DNA of 64,000 nt from Silene conica (taxonomy: Eukaryota > Streptophyta > Magnoliopsida > Caryophyllales > Caryophyllaceae). Of this stretch, positions 22,240 through 33,969 are shown piece after piece (the first letter of the stretch is position 1; the number at the start of each line of letters is the position of its first letter). The stretch lies in assembly GCA_029255685.2 (NCBI GenBank), contig CM055318.2, positions 18,667,001 through 18,731,000 on the forward strand, read 5' to 3'. The position numbers and the translations under genes are program-made. The notes under the pieces were generated by a model, which was not told the origin of the DNA, did not search any database, and worked only from the letters and a program-made list of their open reading frames with translations.

Positions 22240-22590
22240 TCACTTCGAGGTGATTATGTGGCATGTGGTGATAGGCGATGAGGTGGCATGTGGAATGAGG
22301 TGTAAGTAATAGTGTGACACACATTTCGATGTAATGACGTGGCATGTAGTCCATCGAAATAATGAGGTGATATTGCTAACGTGGAATGTAACTTGACGTA
22401 CTACACTAAAAGTGATGACGTGACACACACTTCGATGTGATGACGTGACATGTGGTATGAGGTGATCAGTTGGCGGTGCTCACGTGGAATACAATTCGAC
22501 GTACTACGGTGAAAGTGACGGTGTGAAACACACTTTGAGGTGATGACGTGGCATGTTATTTGAAGTGATGACATGACATACCACATATAT
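22240..22590. repeat. Degenerate tandem repeat (~105 bp) rich in ACGTGG words
   Basis: About three copies, starting near 22311, 22415 and 22522, share GTGTGACACACATTTCGATG, GATGACGTGGCATGT, ACGTGGAAT and TTCGACGTACTAC. Each unit has two or more ACGTGG/ACGTGA cores, similar to G-box/ABRE sites. No coding potential. Confidence 0.7.
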
Positions 22591-22674
22591 ATGCATATTT
22601 CTCCTCAAAAAATAATAAGTCATCAATACCTATATGACATTGTATATTTTAAAAATGATATATTGTCTTGACCT

Positions 22675-22825
22675 AACGGTTAACCCACTGCGGGTCGGGT
22701 TTTGACCCAATGTTTACGGGTCAAAACGGGTTTGGGTATCTTTCGGGTTCGGGTTGAAAAAAACGGGTTATTTACGGGTCGGGTTACAGCCGATTTTCGA
22801 ATCGGGTCAAGTTTTGACAGGTCTA
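22675..22825. repeat. CGGGT-rich hAT-like MITE fragment
   Basis: Runs of GGGTCGGGTT/ACGGGTCAAAACGGG like the arms of the hAT element at 14164, ending TTTTGACAGGTCTA. It is probably a truncated relative; no target duplication was found. Confidence 0.5.
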
Positions 22826-23049
22826 AGTGAAGTGTACCTACACTTACACCCGTATTTTGAGCAACCTTATCCATGGTGTCTCTTAAGGACCAATCAAGTG
22901 CCTTTATTTGCACCAAATCAGGTAATATATCTTTTTTTGTTATTGTTTCTCATTCTTTTGCTCTTGACGTCTAATTTATCACCCACTAATCAGGCTTATT
23001 TGCAAGTTTCCAAATATTTGATATCGTTCTTCGCTTCACATTAAATCTC

Positions 23050-24480
23050 GTTGTTGCATCGCGGATAGTGTTTATTTTATATACTTTTAACCCCTATATT
23101 AGCTTGTTTTACATTTCATCTTTCACTTTTAATTAGTGATTTTATGAGCTAATATTACTTTTTAATTAGTGGTTTGCAAGTATTTCTATATTTTGTAGGA
23201 ATCTAAGTTTTTAAGGCTTTTTCCTACCACAGTTATAAATGGCTAAAGAGTTGAGCTAAGAAGATGATGGAGATTTACATTGAGCCCAAGCATGAAGAAA
23301 TCGGAAATGTTGAAATGCAAATAAATCACAAAATCAAGCCCAAAACGCAAAGTCCATAATTTAACATAAAATATCTCAAAATTGGATACTTTAGGGTTGA
23401 TTAGGAGTGTCTTGAAACCGGGTGATTTATCATGCACTAAAACAAGCATTTAAACCCTAATGCATTGAGCAAGGGAATTGAAGTGAAATAACTCAAATCA
23501 CCGCGTCCCCGATCGGGGATGGCAACCCCGATCGGGGTTGGGCCTCTGAAGTCTGTTTCCGTTTCTATCCTATTTTACTATAAACAAGAGGTAGTTGCTA
23601 GGCTTGGAGAGCACCTTAGAACATCAGATATCATCTTTTACATTCTGTTTAGCTTAGTTTATAATATTCTCTCAAATTCTCAATTGTTTACATTTCATAC
23701 ATTTAGTTTATTTCAATATAATCTTTTGGTTACTTTTATTCTACATTTCCAAGTTCATTTCCATTGAGGTAATTGCATTTCTGTTTTTTATTCCTCTTAG
23801 TATTCTATTATTGTCATTTTATTTACATCATTTAGTTATTTACAATATTAGTTTATATATTTATTTATGTTAAATCAATCAACTTTTATTTACATAGTCG
23901 TGTTTATCATTTATATTATTGTTAATTTAATTTCTAGTATGAGTAGCTAATTTACCTTAGTCTAGGGATAAATAATGTTATTAGTAATATTGTTTATATT
24001 ATTGTTATTTACTATGTTTGTACTTAATAATTAATCTTTGGTTTATGTACAAAAATTTTAGATTAAATTTTGTAATTCGATTCACATGTTGAGAGACTAG
24101 GAATCGAATAGACCAAACATGATTAGTAGGCCGACCTAGTTTTTAACGTGAGTGACTCTAGGACCCGACCTAAGGTTGATCATACCGACATCGTAAGTTT
24201 CGTATCTCTAATAAACCTATAACATTTAAATAATATTTACTAGTTTCCGAGTTAATCTTTTTATACGTTTTTATATTTGCATGCGCGACCCGAATTCCCT
24301 AGACTATCTTTTTAATATTATCGTGACAACCAAACAAACAACCAACACAAATCGAAATCGACTAAAGACAGAGATTAATCCACAACAATTCTATTCGTAA
24401 ACGAGTATCCCAGTGTTCGACCCCTATTGCTACATTTATTTGTGTCTAGGGAAATGATTTTTACAATTAGATTTTGTTAA
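23050..24480 (+). mobile_element. LTR and leader of Athila-like remnant B
   Basis: The layout follows other Athila-type LTRs here: AGCTTGTTTTACATTTCATC near the start, TTTTGTAGGAATCTAAG, a GC-rich palindrome (23506-23541), T-rich stretches, then GAGTAGCTAATTTACC, GACCCGACCTAAGGTTGA and GTGTTCGACCCC near the end. It leads into a gag start that matches remnant A. A clean primer site was not seen and the ends are uncertain. Confidence 0.55.
23506..23541. repeat. Palindromic pair in the LTR of remnant B
   Basis: TCCCCGATCGGGGA followed by CAACCCCGATCGGGGTTG, two perfect palindromes within 36 bp in an otherwise AT-rich LTR. Confidence 0.8.
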
Positions 24481-24544
24481 TTCACGTTTTTCTCTTTGTC
24501 TCGAGGAACGCTTGTTCCTTGAGACCGTCACTTACTATTTTCTT

Positions 24545-25050
24545 GAGGTTGTGTCTTATGTTCAGGAATTCTCATAGCGAAGTTACAATCATCATTTTCC
24601 GAGCCCGAGAAAACCTTCCATAGACGTCAATGTTATTGGAGAGAAGTAAAAGAAGCCGAGTCTCTCATTCAAATCAAGAGTGCTAGAAAGTCTTTCCTAG
24701 ACGATCTTGCAATTATTGAAAAGGAGGAGGTTTCTAGTCCTAGTTCATCACCGCCTCGACCATCAACGCCAACTTCACCACCTCTAATAAAAAAGATGGT
24801 GAAATTTTCCGATCATTCTAAACTCATCGCGGCTAATCTTCCAACCGGTATCACCACTACTCAAATTACCACACCGGATTTCGAGATTAAGCCGACTTTC
24901 TTTAGCCTCGTTGAGCGAAACAATTCGGAGGAAGTCCATTGGAGGATCCCAACCTTCATGTGCAAAAATTTTGCGATTATTGCTCCATGATCCGCCAAAA
25001 CGGAATGACACAAGCCCAAATTAGGGAAATGCTTTTATACTTATCCTCCA
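24545..25050 (+). pseudogene. Athila-like gag fragment (remnant B)
   Basis: Encodes EKTFHRRQCYWREVKEAESL, DDLAIIEKEE, a Ser/Pro spacer, VKFSDHSKLIAANLPTGITT and FEIKPTFFSLVERN. Loss of about two bases near 24920 shifts the frame; the alternate frame continues GGSPLEDPNLHV, FCDYCSMIRQNGMTQAQIRE and LLYLSS before homology stops at about 25050. It is the same part of gag as remnant A and ends at nearly the same codon. No pol follows. Confidence 0.7.
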
Positions 25051-25619
25051 GGTGTAAACAATATTTAATCAACTTATGAGTCATTTGTTTACAGAAATTA
25101 TAGATCATACGGATAACATGATAAACAAATAAATAAATAAATAACGAATTTATTGATTTTAATCATGTTTGTGTCGGGACAGTAGCCGTAACACGATCGA
25201 CTCTGATACACTGTAAAATTTGCGTATCTTGTAAGCGGAATAGGTACGGAAGATTGGCGTGCCGACTTTCTGTCCTCGACGCCTGGTCCCGGTGACTATT
25301 ATAGTCTCGGTGATAGTTCACACCCCAAGTTACAAAAGCTCTCTAAAAATGGTGACTTTTATGCGATTGTATGTTAGTGTGTATATTGCTGTGTGTTATA
25401 TATATACTCACAAAACACTTACTATTTATAAGGTTCAAAATAGTTGTTACATCCTTAAAGAGAGAAAAATAAGGAGAAATAATTGTCATAAAAGTTAAAA
25501 CTGATTTAATGACACATTATTTTACCTTAATTACAGTCACTATGGGAGTCATTATTCATAGAATATTCCTTTCAATATTTTTGGTCGTTTGAATTTCAAT
25601 ACTTTCTTTATTTATCTTC
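25051..25619. other. AT-rich sequence, no gene seen
   Basis: A short AAAT microsatellite (about 25125-25143) and unremarkable sequence. Confidence 0.4.
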
Positions 25620-26280
25620 TTTTATTTCTTTCTTCTCCTTGATGTTTGTATACTATATGATTAATTGTTATCTTCATCCTCTCACCATGCTTAATTAAAA
25701 TTATCGTTATTATTGTTAATTCCGTTAATTTGATTATGTGTAGCTAAATTCTAACGCTAGAATTTAGGGAAACCACGGTGTTAAGACGGTTATAATTAGG
25801 TTATTAGATTTGGCATAAATATTGAATTTGTGTTGTTAATTGTACCAATTAATCTTGATTAATTGGTTAAATACACGTAATTGATTAATTGAATTTATAA
25901 ACACCGATCTAAGATCGAAAGCTTGGTGAGAGTAAGGCCTGCTATAATGCCTACAGACAATAGAGTACCATATCATAATAAGTTGTGGTATCCCATTAAA
26001 TGCAATTTATTAGGGCAAATAGTGATCTGAGATGACTTTTTCACTACCCTTCAAACCGTTTTATGACTGACCAAGACTCGATCGTTGCATTGCCATGGTA
26101 AACCGAATTCCTAGCTCTTTCTCTTATTTTATTTGAACTCTTTTTCTTCTCTGTATTCATCTTTTCTTTATTACTTTAGTTTTAGTAAACAAAACAATCA
26201 AAACCCCATTCGATACTTAGACAGACTTTATATTAGCAAATAGAACATTTTAGTTTCCCCATAAATATAATTCCGATTTC
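25620..26280 (+). repeat. Old Athila-type LTR fragment
   Basis: Diverged match to the 3' half of the Athila LTR (46320-46900). Shared words in order: GTGTAGCTAA, GATTGATTAATTG (family GATTGATTAGTTG), CCTAAGATCGAAAGC, TTGGTGAGAG, GAGTACC-CATAATAAGTTG, GGGCAAATAGTGATCTGAG, CTTTTTCACTACCC and GGTAAACCGA. No internal region follows. Confidence 0.7.
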
Positions 26281-28140
26281 CTTTTGTTGCATTACTTTAG
26301 ACATGTTGGTTATGTTTGATCAGGTGTGCAATTAGCTTGTCATTTCTTTGGGTGGAAAAATTTAAGATAGACAATAGTTAATTGAAATTGAGAAAAACAT
26401 TAAATATGGAGTATTTATCTTTATGAATAACTAGGTTGTAACCCGTGAAATTCACGGGTCTGTTTTTTAAATTTTAGATAAATATAGTTAATAATATTGG
26501 AGATAAATAAATTAATTATTTACCGTGACCTGTTTTTAACTTTAGATGAATACCGTAATTAATAATATCAAAGAAAGCTGATTAATTATATACATATAAA
26601 TAAATTTTGAATTATTTATGACATATGTCGGTATGACGGTAGCTATCATATAGTTGTTCATTAAGATGATCAAGACTTACAATAGAATTAGTATACTTCT
26701 AATTACCCATTGCACCAATTTTAAAATATGTAACCCATATATAAAATAAAGTTGTATATTACATATCGTACAATAAAAGCAAAACGTAAATAATCTGATG
26801 AGACGTGAGTAGTAAATGTATAGTTGGGTTAAAAAAACGTATTTTTGATTATATTTATTAAAGATGTTCATATAATAAATAACAGTTATTGCGCGCGACA
26901 TCTTACACGAAAACATTCCAAAATTATTAAATGACCACTCATTTACTATTTACTATATTAATTAAATACTCCGTAGTTGTTAAAATGTTTCACATTCACG
27001 TGAATAGTCAGATGTCTTTCAATAAATCGAAAATATAATCTAATAAATCACAACGCTCACATAAGTGTATAAACCGATGAAGAGTAATTATTGCGCCCAT
27101 ATTTAATAACGATTAAACAATCAAAAAATGTAGTCTAAAAAATACTTGTAGGTATTCCGACCCGTAATTATTCCAACCCATATGTAAATCGAAAATGTAG
27201 TCTAAAAAAATACTTGTAGGTATTTTTTGTTCGGTGATTATGGATATTCTAATTGCATAGAATATTATGGAACGAGTTGTTGAACGAAATCTTTGAATTC
27301 TTATGAAATGAAATCTTTTCAGTCTCAAATTATATACATGTACTGTACTGATTATTGCATTATTCCAGTTTTTAGAATATTATTCCACAATATTTCTATT
27401 TTATATCTATTTTTAAAACAATATTTCGAAAATCACGGTAAATTATTGATTCCGTGATTGCATATACATGTAGAATTATATATGGAATGAAATCTTTTCA
27501 AATTCATAATTATATACGTGTAATCATTATACACGGTTAGTTGACTTTCTCAAAGGAACTAATTAATTAAAATCCATTAATTGAAATCCATAATCACCGG
27601 TTTTAACTCATTTTAATTAATTTTTAATTTTTTTTTGGAAATTTTGCAATAGTTCTGAAATCGTGCCACGTCAGACGAAGGTAGTTTTCTGCATTAGTAT
27701 AATATATGATAATATATGATGATTAAAATGGAATTTATACATATGGGTGTATAATAGTCAGTCTGTTATATTTAGAAATCAATTTGATTCCATAATACTT
27801 GCAAATGGAATCACGGGTTATATGAAAGAAATCAATTATTTGCACTAATTTAAATTACTAAATATGGCGTCAATCTCGTGATCTTGTGATTCCATTTGAT
27901 TTCACTAATTGAAATTTTATTGGACAATATGTTAGGATGCTTTAAAACGCGACACGTAGGACGGTGCTTGTATCTTGTGATGCCACGTCAGCAGCTTGGC
28001 TTCTGCATTAGATAAATATATGATTATGAGCGAAAAATTGTACTTACAACTTACAAGACAAATATTGTTAACTTGGCAAGGACTTGGCATTCCTAATATT
28101 TTTTTTCAAAACTCGTGCCGGCGTGCGTACTAACCGAACT
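26281..28140. other. AT-rich repeat-derived stretch, no gene seen
   Basis: It starts with a palindromic ACCCGTGAAATTCACGGGT (26439-26457). A 31-bp word AATGTAGTCTAAAAAA-TACTTGTAGGTATT is duplicated at about 27126 and 27194, and a GAAATCTTTTCA...TATATAC word at 27305 and 27487. A CCACGTCAG...CTGCATTAG end-like word occurs twice (27665-27700, 27981-28010). These look like ends of an AT-rich non-autonomous transposon family that I cannot classify. Confidence 0.45.
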
Positions 28141-28154
28141 AAACGTACGGGAAA

Positions 28155-29018
28155 ATGGCGGGAACAAGCGACGAAGAAATGGAGAAACTACTGACACTCG
28201 CCGAACAAATTTCCGACGATTTCATCAACGGATTTCACCAAATCGAAACCTTAAAATCGAATTACAATGCCGAAATCAGTATTCGCCAATCGATCGAGCT
28301 CACATGCTCCACTCTCAAGCAAGAAAATCAACGACTGAAGAATCTTCACCTCGAAACCCTAAATAATCTACTTCGTGAAATTCAACACCGCGGTGATTTG
28401 AGTAGTTCGAAAGAGGAATTAACGAGATTGAACGAAGAATTGCTTAGGAAAGAGGAAAATCATCGGAATGCTGTTGAATCGATGAAGAGAATCAACGAAG
28501 AGAAAGTTAGGGATTCGGAGGTGGAAATTGGAGGAATTTTGAAGCAAAAGAGAGAGGAATTGAAGAGATTGAACGACGGATTGTTGAAAAAAGATGAAGA
28601 TAATCGGAATGCTATGGAAATGATGAAGAAAATGTACGATAAGAAGGTTAGGGATTTGGGAGCAAAAATTGAGGAGATTTTGGGGCAAAAGAGAGAGGAC
28701 GAAGCGACGATATATCAGCTGCATCATGAATTGATAACGACGCGAAAGAAATTGAAGGAAGTCGAGGTGAAGTGGAAGGAGGAAATTGAGGATTTGAAGG
28801 ATTGTGTTTATGTTGAACAGCAAGAGAAGGGGGAAATGAGTAAGAAGCTTAGGGATCTGGAGAAGGAATTGCTAATTACGAGGACGAAAATGACTGATAA
28901 TCATGTTTCGACTTCTGATAAACAGTTGGAGATGATGAAGCAGAAGATGATGAAGTTGAGGAGGGAGAATGAGGTTCTTAGAAGACAGATGAAAGTTTCT
29001 CAAGAAATGGAGCCATAG
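28155..29018 (+). CDS. At-4/1-like coiled-coil protein
   Basis: One uninterrupted frame of 287 residues starting MAGTSDEEMEKLLTLAEQ and ending VSQEMEP. It is almost entirely heptad-like, charged coiled coil. The order of blocks resembles Arabidopsis At-4/1, a protein found through its interaction with a viral movement protein and linked to intercellular transport: an N-terminal SDEEM motif, LKQENQRLKNLHLETLNN (about 54-71), HRNA-ES-M (103-111), WKEEIEDLKDCVYVEQQEKG (207-226), KELLITRTKM (237-246) and a C-terminal LEMMKQKMMKLRRENEVLRR (258-277). A 47-residue unit is tandemly duplicated (86-132 and 133-179; Arabidopsis has one such unit as I recall). No intron is needed, unlike the multi-exon homologues I remember. 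The frame is intact, so it is probably functional or a young retrocopy. Confidence 0.78.
   Translation: MAGTSDEEMEKLLTLAEQISDDFINGFHQIETLKSNYNAEISIRQSIELTCSTLKQENQRLKNLHLETLNNLLREIQHRGDLSSSKEELTRLNEELLRKEENHRNAVESMKRINEEKVRDSEVEIGGILKQKREELKRLNDGLLKKDEDNRNAMEMMKKMYDKKVRDLGAKIEEILGQKREDEATIYQLHHELITTRKKLKEVEVKWKEEIEDLKDCVYVEQQEKGEMSKKLRDLEKELLITRTKMTDNHVSTSDKQLEMMKQKMMKLRRENEVLRRQMKVSQEMEP
28410..28691 (+). repeat. 141-bp tandem duplication inside the At-4/1-like gene
   Basis: Two in-frame copies (28410-28550, 28551-28691) encode EELTRLNEELLRKEENHRNA... and EELKRLNDGLLKKDEDNRNA..., each ending near ILKQ/ILGQ. It lengthens the coiled coil by 47 residues without breaking the frame. Confidence 0.85.
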
Positions 29019-30736
29019 AGCCATAGAGGTCGTTTTGTTTGTTATTCACGGGTTTTGAAGCAGATCATGAGTATGAGCTAACCTAGCTGAGATGTGTATG
29101 TTTATTGTTCGATTTGAAAGGTTGTTCAAGTGGAATAAGTGAAATTTCACGAGTTTACCAGTTTGATTGTCGAATCTCTTTCACTGTTAGACATGCTGGT
29201 GCCAATGTAAGCATGCTTGTCTTTGGAGTGGTTAATGAGAGGTGGATACCAGATTCCTAGGGGTTTCATTATTGTTCAACCTGAGCTTCGGTATTGCAAT
29301 CTGCAACCCAAAATGCTGCTGGTTTCATCTTTGCAGTTAATGTTAATGTTGCTGTAATGAGCACTTGTAAGTTGTTACACAAAAGCGTTGAAAGAGTATA
29401 GAAGGTAATTTCTACATTTGTGCCTTCATTCATCCCTTTTCCCTCTCTGGATATCATCACTGAGCTTTGGAAAACCCTGCACCCTTTGCTTGTAGCCAGC
29501 CGCCTATTGTTTGTGAAAGTCACTGTCCTTGACGATGTCATTTAAACCCCAAGAGAGCTTATTAGCGTCACAGGACATTGATGGCGAAACTGTTTACGAG
29601 TAATCCATTCAAGGACACGTCTATTTTGTCCTCATCAGTCATCAATCTAGTAACAACACTTTTAATTGTTTGGATTATAATGCTGCAGAGTCATGCTCCT
29701 GCTACTTAATTGTGTTGCTTGATAGTGGCCTATTAATAGCTTTCTCTAGTAATGCTCTTGCTACTAAGGCTTATTGAACCCTTTATAGTTATGGCCTTAT
29801 GGGTCATTTGACTATGGCCAACTCCAGGGAGTGCGAGTTGGAGCTTCTTTATAAGCATTCTGCAAATGATAATGATATTTAAAAGGCTGCTTACAAGTTC
29901 CGTTTATCTTTCGCCACTGTATATGTATACCTGATGTTTTGATCATTCAGTTATCAAAATCATGTTGTTTGGGCTTTTCATGTTTAAGCTTTCAAATTAA
30001 TTTCCAGTTGAGTTGTGCAATTATACTATAACTACCTTGATTTTGTTAGATTCATTTTATTTTAACACACATTGTGTTAGATTCTTGGCGTAATCTTTAA
30101 TACTTCTGGGAGGATGCTCCTCTGTTTCAGGGTATAATTACATTTCCGTATTGTCATCGAACATAACTTTGACATTTCTCCTAATCACATTACTTACAGA
30201 TTAATTACAATGTTGATCATGTTGAATTTCATGTCTTCCTCATGATCTAGGACTCTGTTTTTATCATCTATCTTGTTTTGTTTGCAAGAAAATCATCTAA
30301 TCTGTAGCTGAATGCTTAATTTATTTTTTAAAACGTCTGAAATTTTCTATATCTTGAAAAATATTGTCAAATAGAAAAGAGCTATGGTTTTTTGTGACTT
30401 TGTATTAAGTTAAAATGTGATGGAGAGGTACATTGGAAGTTTTCTGTGATATCAAAAACTCATGTGTCACATAGCGTTGGAAATTTCGTATGATATAGAA
30501 AAATCGTGTATCCCATATACAGAGTTTTTTTTGTACTTAGTCGTATTACAAGTCAAAGACTCATTACTCTTTGGTTATGGACTATAATGGAGTAAATCAA
30601 AATGGTTCAGTAAAGTGACTACGCTTCTTTCTTTCTTTCTTTCTTTTGTGAAGTAATGGTCCTTTGATGCAGTTCTTTACGTAATTTTCATCTTGGGTCA
30701 TTCGAAAATAGCCTCTTTGTGTTGCTAACAGCCTAA
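29019..30736. other. 3' flank of the At-4/1-like gene, no gene seen
   Basis: AT-rich. No poly(A) tract directly follows the gene. A 90-codon minus-strand frame at 29269-29541 has no recognisable content. A CTTT microsatellite lies at about 30625-30645. Confidence 0.5.
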
Positions 30737-30825
30737 CACAAGGCTAAGGTTGTGTACATCCCCCAGGCCCCAACACCCCGCAATCTGCGGAGCCATTGAG
30801 GCACTGGGATAATGTTGTTGTTGTT
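30737..30825 (+). mobile_element. SINE 3' part (Au-like)
   Basis: AAGGCTAAGGTTGTGTACAT is followed by CCCCAACACCCCGCA, GCGGAGCCATTG and GCACTGGGATAATG, ending in a GTTGTTGTT tail. This order (AAGGCTGCGTACAT, CCCGCA...GCGGGAGC, GCACxGGG, simple tail) is the 3' half of Au-type plant SINEs as I know it. The tRNA-like 5' part is not visible. Confidence 0.5.
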
Positions 30826-31331
30826 ACTTGTTATAGTCACGTTACAATAGAGCGAGATTGGATTAAGCTTAACCTACTTAAGGTAGATGGTGGTATGATT
30901 GGATTAGAGAAGATAATGATATGTTCTACTAGCTATAATTTATGAGGGAAGGTTGAATTCAAGTGTATTATTACTTATTAGTCATGTTTGGAAGTTAAAA
31001 ATCAGATGGAAATGTCTTTTGCTTCAACGCGCAAGCTTTCATCTGTAAACTTTGTCAGATTGGCTTGTAGAGTTATTGGTAAGAACTAAAGACGCGTGCG
31101 TCATGTTTTGCTTCTCTGAGAACTGTGAACCTATGACGAGGGAAATACCCCTGTTGGTCACTGCCCAGGTGACTCTGATCCATTTGGAGCTTTTCTTATT
31201 TAAAATAAGCCCTTGCAAGATCTGTTACAGTGGAATACTTCATATTTGTTATTGGTTAGTTACTGCTAAAATATACCCTCGTTACTTTCCTCTCATCTGA
31301 CTGTGGGATTGTTATCAGCATACTGTAAAAG

Positions 31332-32416
<1,085 letters not shown>

Positions 32417-33433
32417 AGCTTTGTATTGTTTTGTTTCGGCCAATCCTCATCCTATTAAACGACCCCATTTAACCTTGTTATAGACTGAAAGAACAATAGC
32501 TCTTGCTTAAGACGGTCTTAAGTTAAGACTTCTCACAAGCCTTTTTCGTTTTAACATAGTACAAATTGGTCCTTATGCATTTCCGGACAATATTTCTATC
32601 ATTCAATTATTTGTCCCTATACTTTTTTTTAAGATGAGACCTAATGTCAGTACAACATATAGGTGCAAAGCCAATACATAATGCCAGTTTTCGGAAAGTT
32701 GGCCCGTATATTGTACTTCGGTTCATGATTTAGTTTTCAGATGAATTGATTTTTTTCTTTTTGAGGAAATGATTTTATTTCTTTTGTGCAGGTGAAAACA
32801 TGAAGCGATTTGGTCAAGTCATTTTATCTCTTATTTTACCACAACAATTAGGTGAACTCAATGGAACAATCCAGCGCAAGCCTAATGAAACAAGGTGAGT
32901 AGTAATTAATTATATTCATTCCACCAACTTTGGTGAATGGTGATAGTCTGATAGAGTTTTATGCAACAAACTGAAAGGTAAATCTTCCAACAAAATTACG
33001 AAAAATGGTAATTTTACTACTTTGTGATATACAATTATGTTAGGAATAACCGTAGATTAACTTGTAAGGCACAAAACAAAGTTTGTATGTCGTCCCATCT
33101 ACAAGTTCGACTTTGATTTGGTTTGATAGAGATCCTCAAAAATGAAGATAAAATTGGTTCTTACTCGTTAAGACCCGATCATATCTCTCTCTCTCATTTT
33201 GGTTGCAATTAGCTTGGTAGCTTAGACAACAATTTTCCACATACGGCTGAACGGGTCCTATAACCAACGGACATGAGAAGAAGCTCCCACAGCATTGGGT
33301 ATGCTGAGATTATTCAGTTTTGAACCCGGAATTTCACATCATGTTACCGATATCTCCAGCATAGGGATCTGGAACCATTTGCACAAGTAGACAAGCTCAA
33401 CATCGAAACACCAACTGCATAGAATTCTTTTAC
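32417..33433. other. Intergenic, no gene seen
   Basis: It contains a GCTTAAGACGGTCTTAAGTTAAGAC palindromic word (32512-32536), probably one end of a small DNA transposon whose other end I could not find. Confidence 0.4.
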
Positions 33434-33625
33434 ACAAATTCTTATTTGCAACGGCACTATCCGTCGCAAGCTTGTGACGGATATTATTTTCTCTCACAAA
33501 ATACCCACTTTTTCTCTCTCCAACATTATTCATGTGGTCCCCTTTCTCACCTAACTCATTTTCTGCCCATTTTATCTCACAAAATATCCGTTACAAATGG
33601 TGACCCGTCGCAAACAAGACTTACT
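33434..33625 (+). repeat. MITE-like 'gacggata' repeat, plus orientation
   Basis: The plus-strand relative of the 2220-2357 repeat. It has CTTATTTGCAACGGCACTAT, CGCAAGCTTGTGACGGATAT, TCACAAAATACCCAC, CCAACATTATTCATGTGGTC and ends near CCCGTCGCAAACAAG. A further short piece with GTCGCAAACTTGTGATGGAT and GTCCGTCACAAACGAG lies at 33913-33950. Confidence 0.6.
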
Positions 33626-33969
33626 AATTCTTTTAAGGGGGATATTAGGGGTTTTAGAGGTCAGGTGCAGAACAAAGAAAAACTGATTAAGATTGGTGCT
33701 CAAGACAATTTTTCCATTTTTAATAGGTCAAAATGATGGTATTACAGGCAACTAGCTCACTAAACTCTTTATATGCTTCTTGTATCGTAATGTTAACATA
33801 GTAGCCTTGCGACGCCGGGAACGGGTTAAGTTCTCCCAGTTGTTTATATTAGACAAAACATTAAAAATCTCAAATGCCTTCTTTTTCCTATCCAAGTGAG
33901 TAATATTTAACCTGTCGCAAACTTGTGATGGATATGTCCGTCACAAACGAGAATTTGTCAACATAGTAT

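Noticed and set aside
22826..22925. Minus-strand frame with a helix-turn-helix-like stretch (VGTLHLDLSK) that could be a mariner transposase piece
   Set aside because: Only about 30 residues, no catalytic part, and weak resemblance.
28419..28823. 134-codon minus-strand frame
   Set aside because: Antisense shadow of the At-4/1-like coiled-coil gene.
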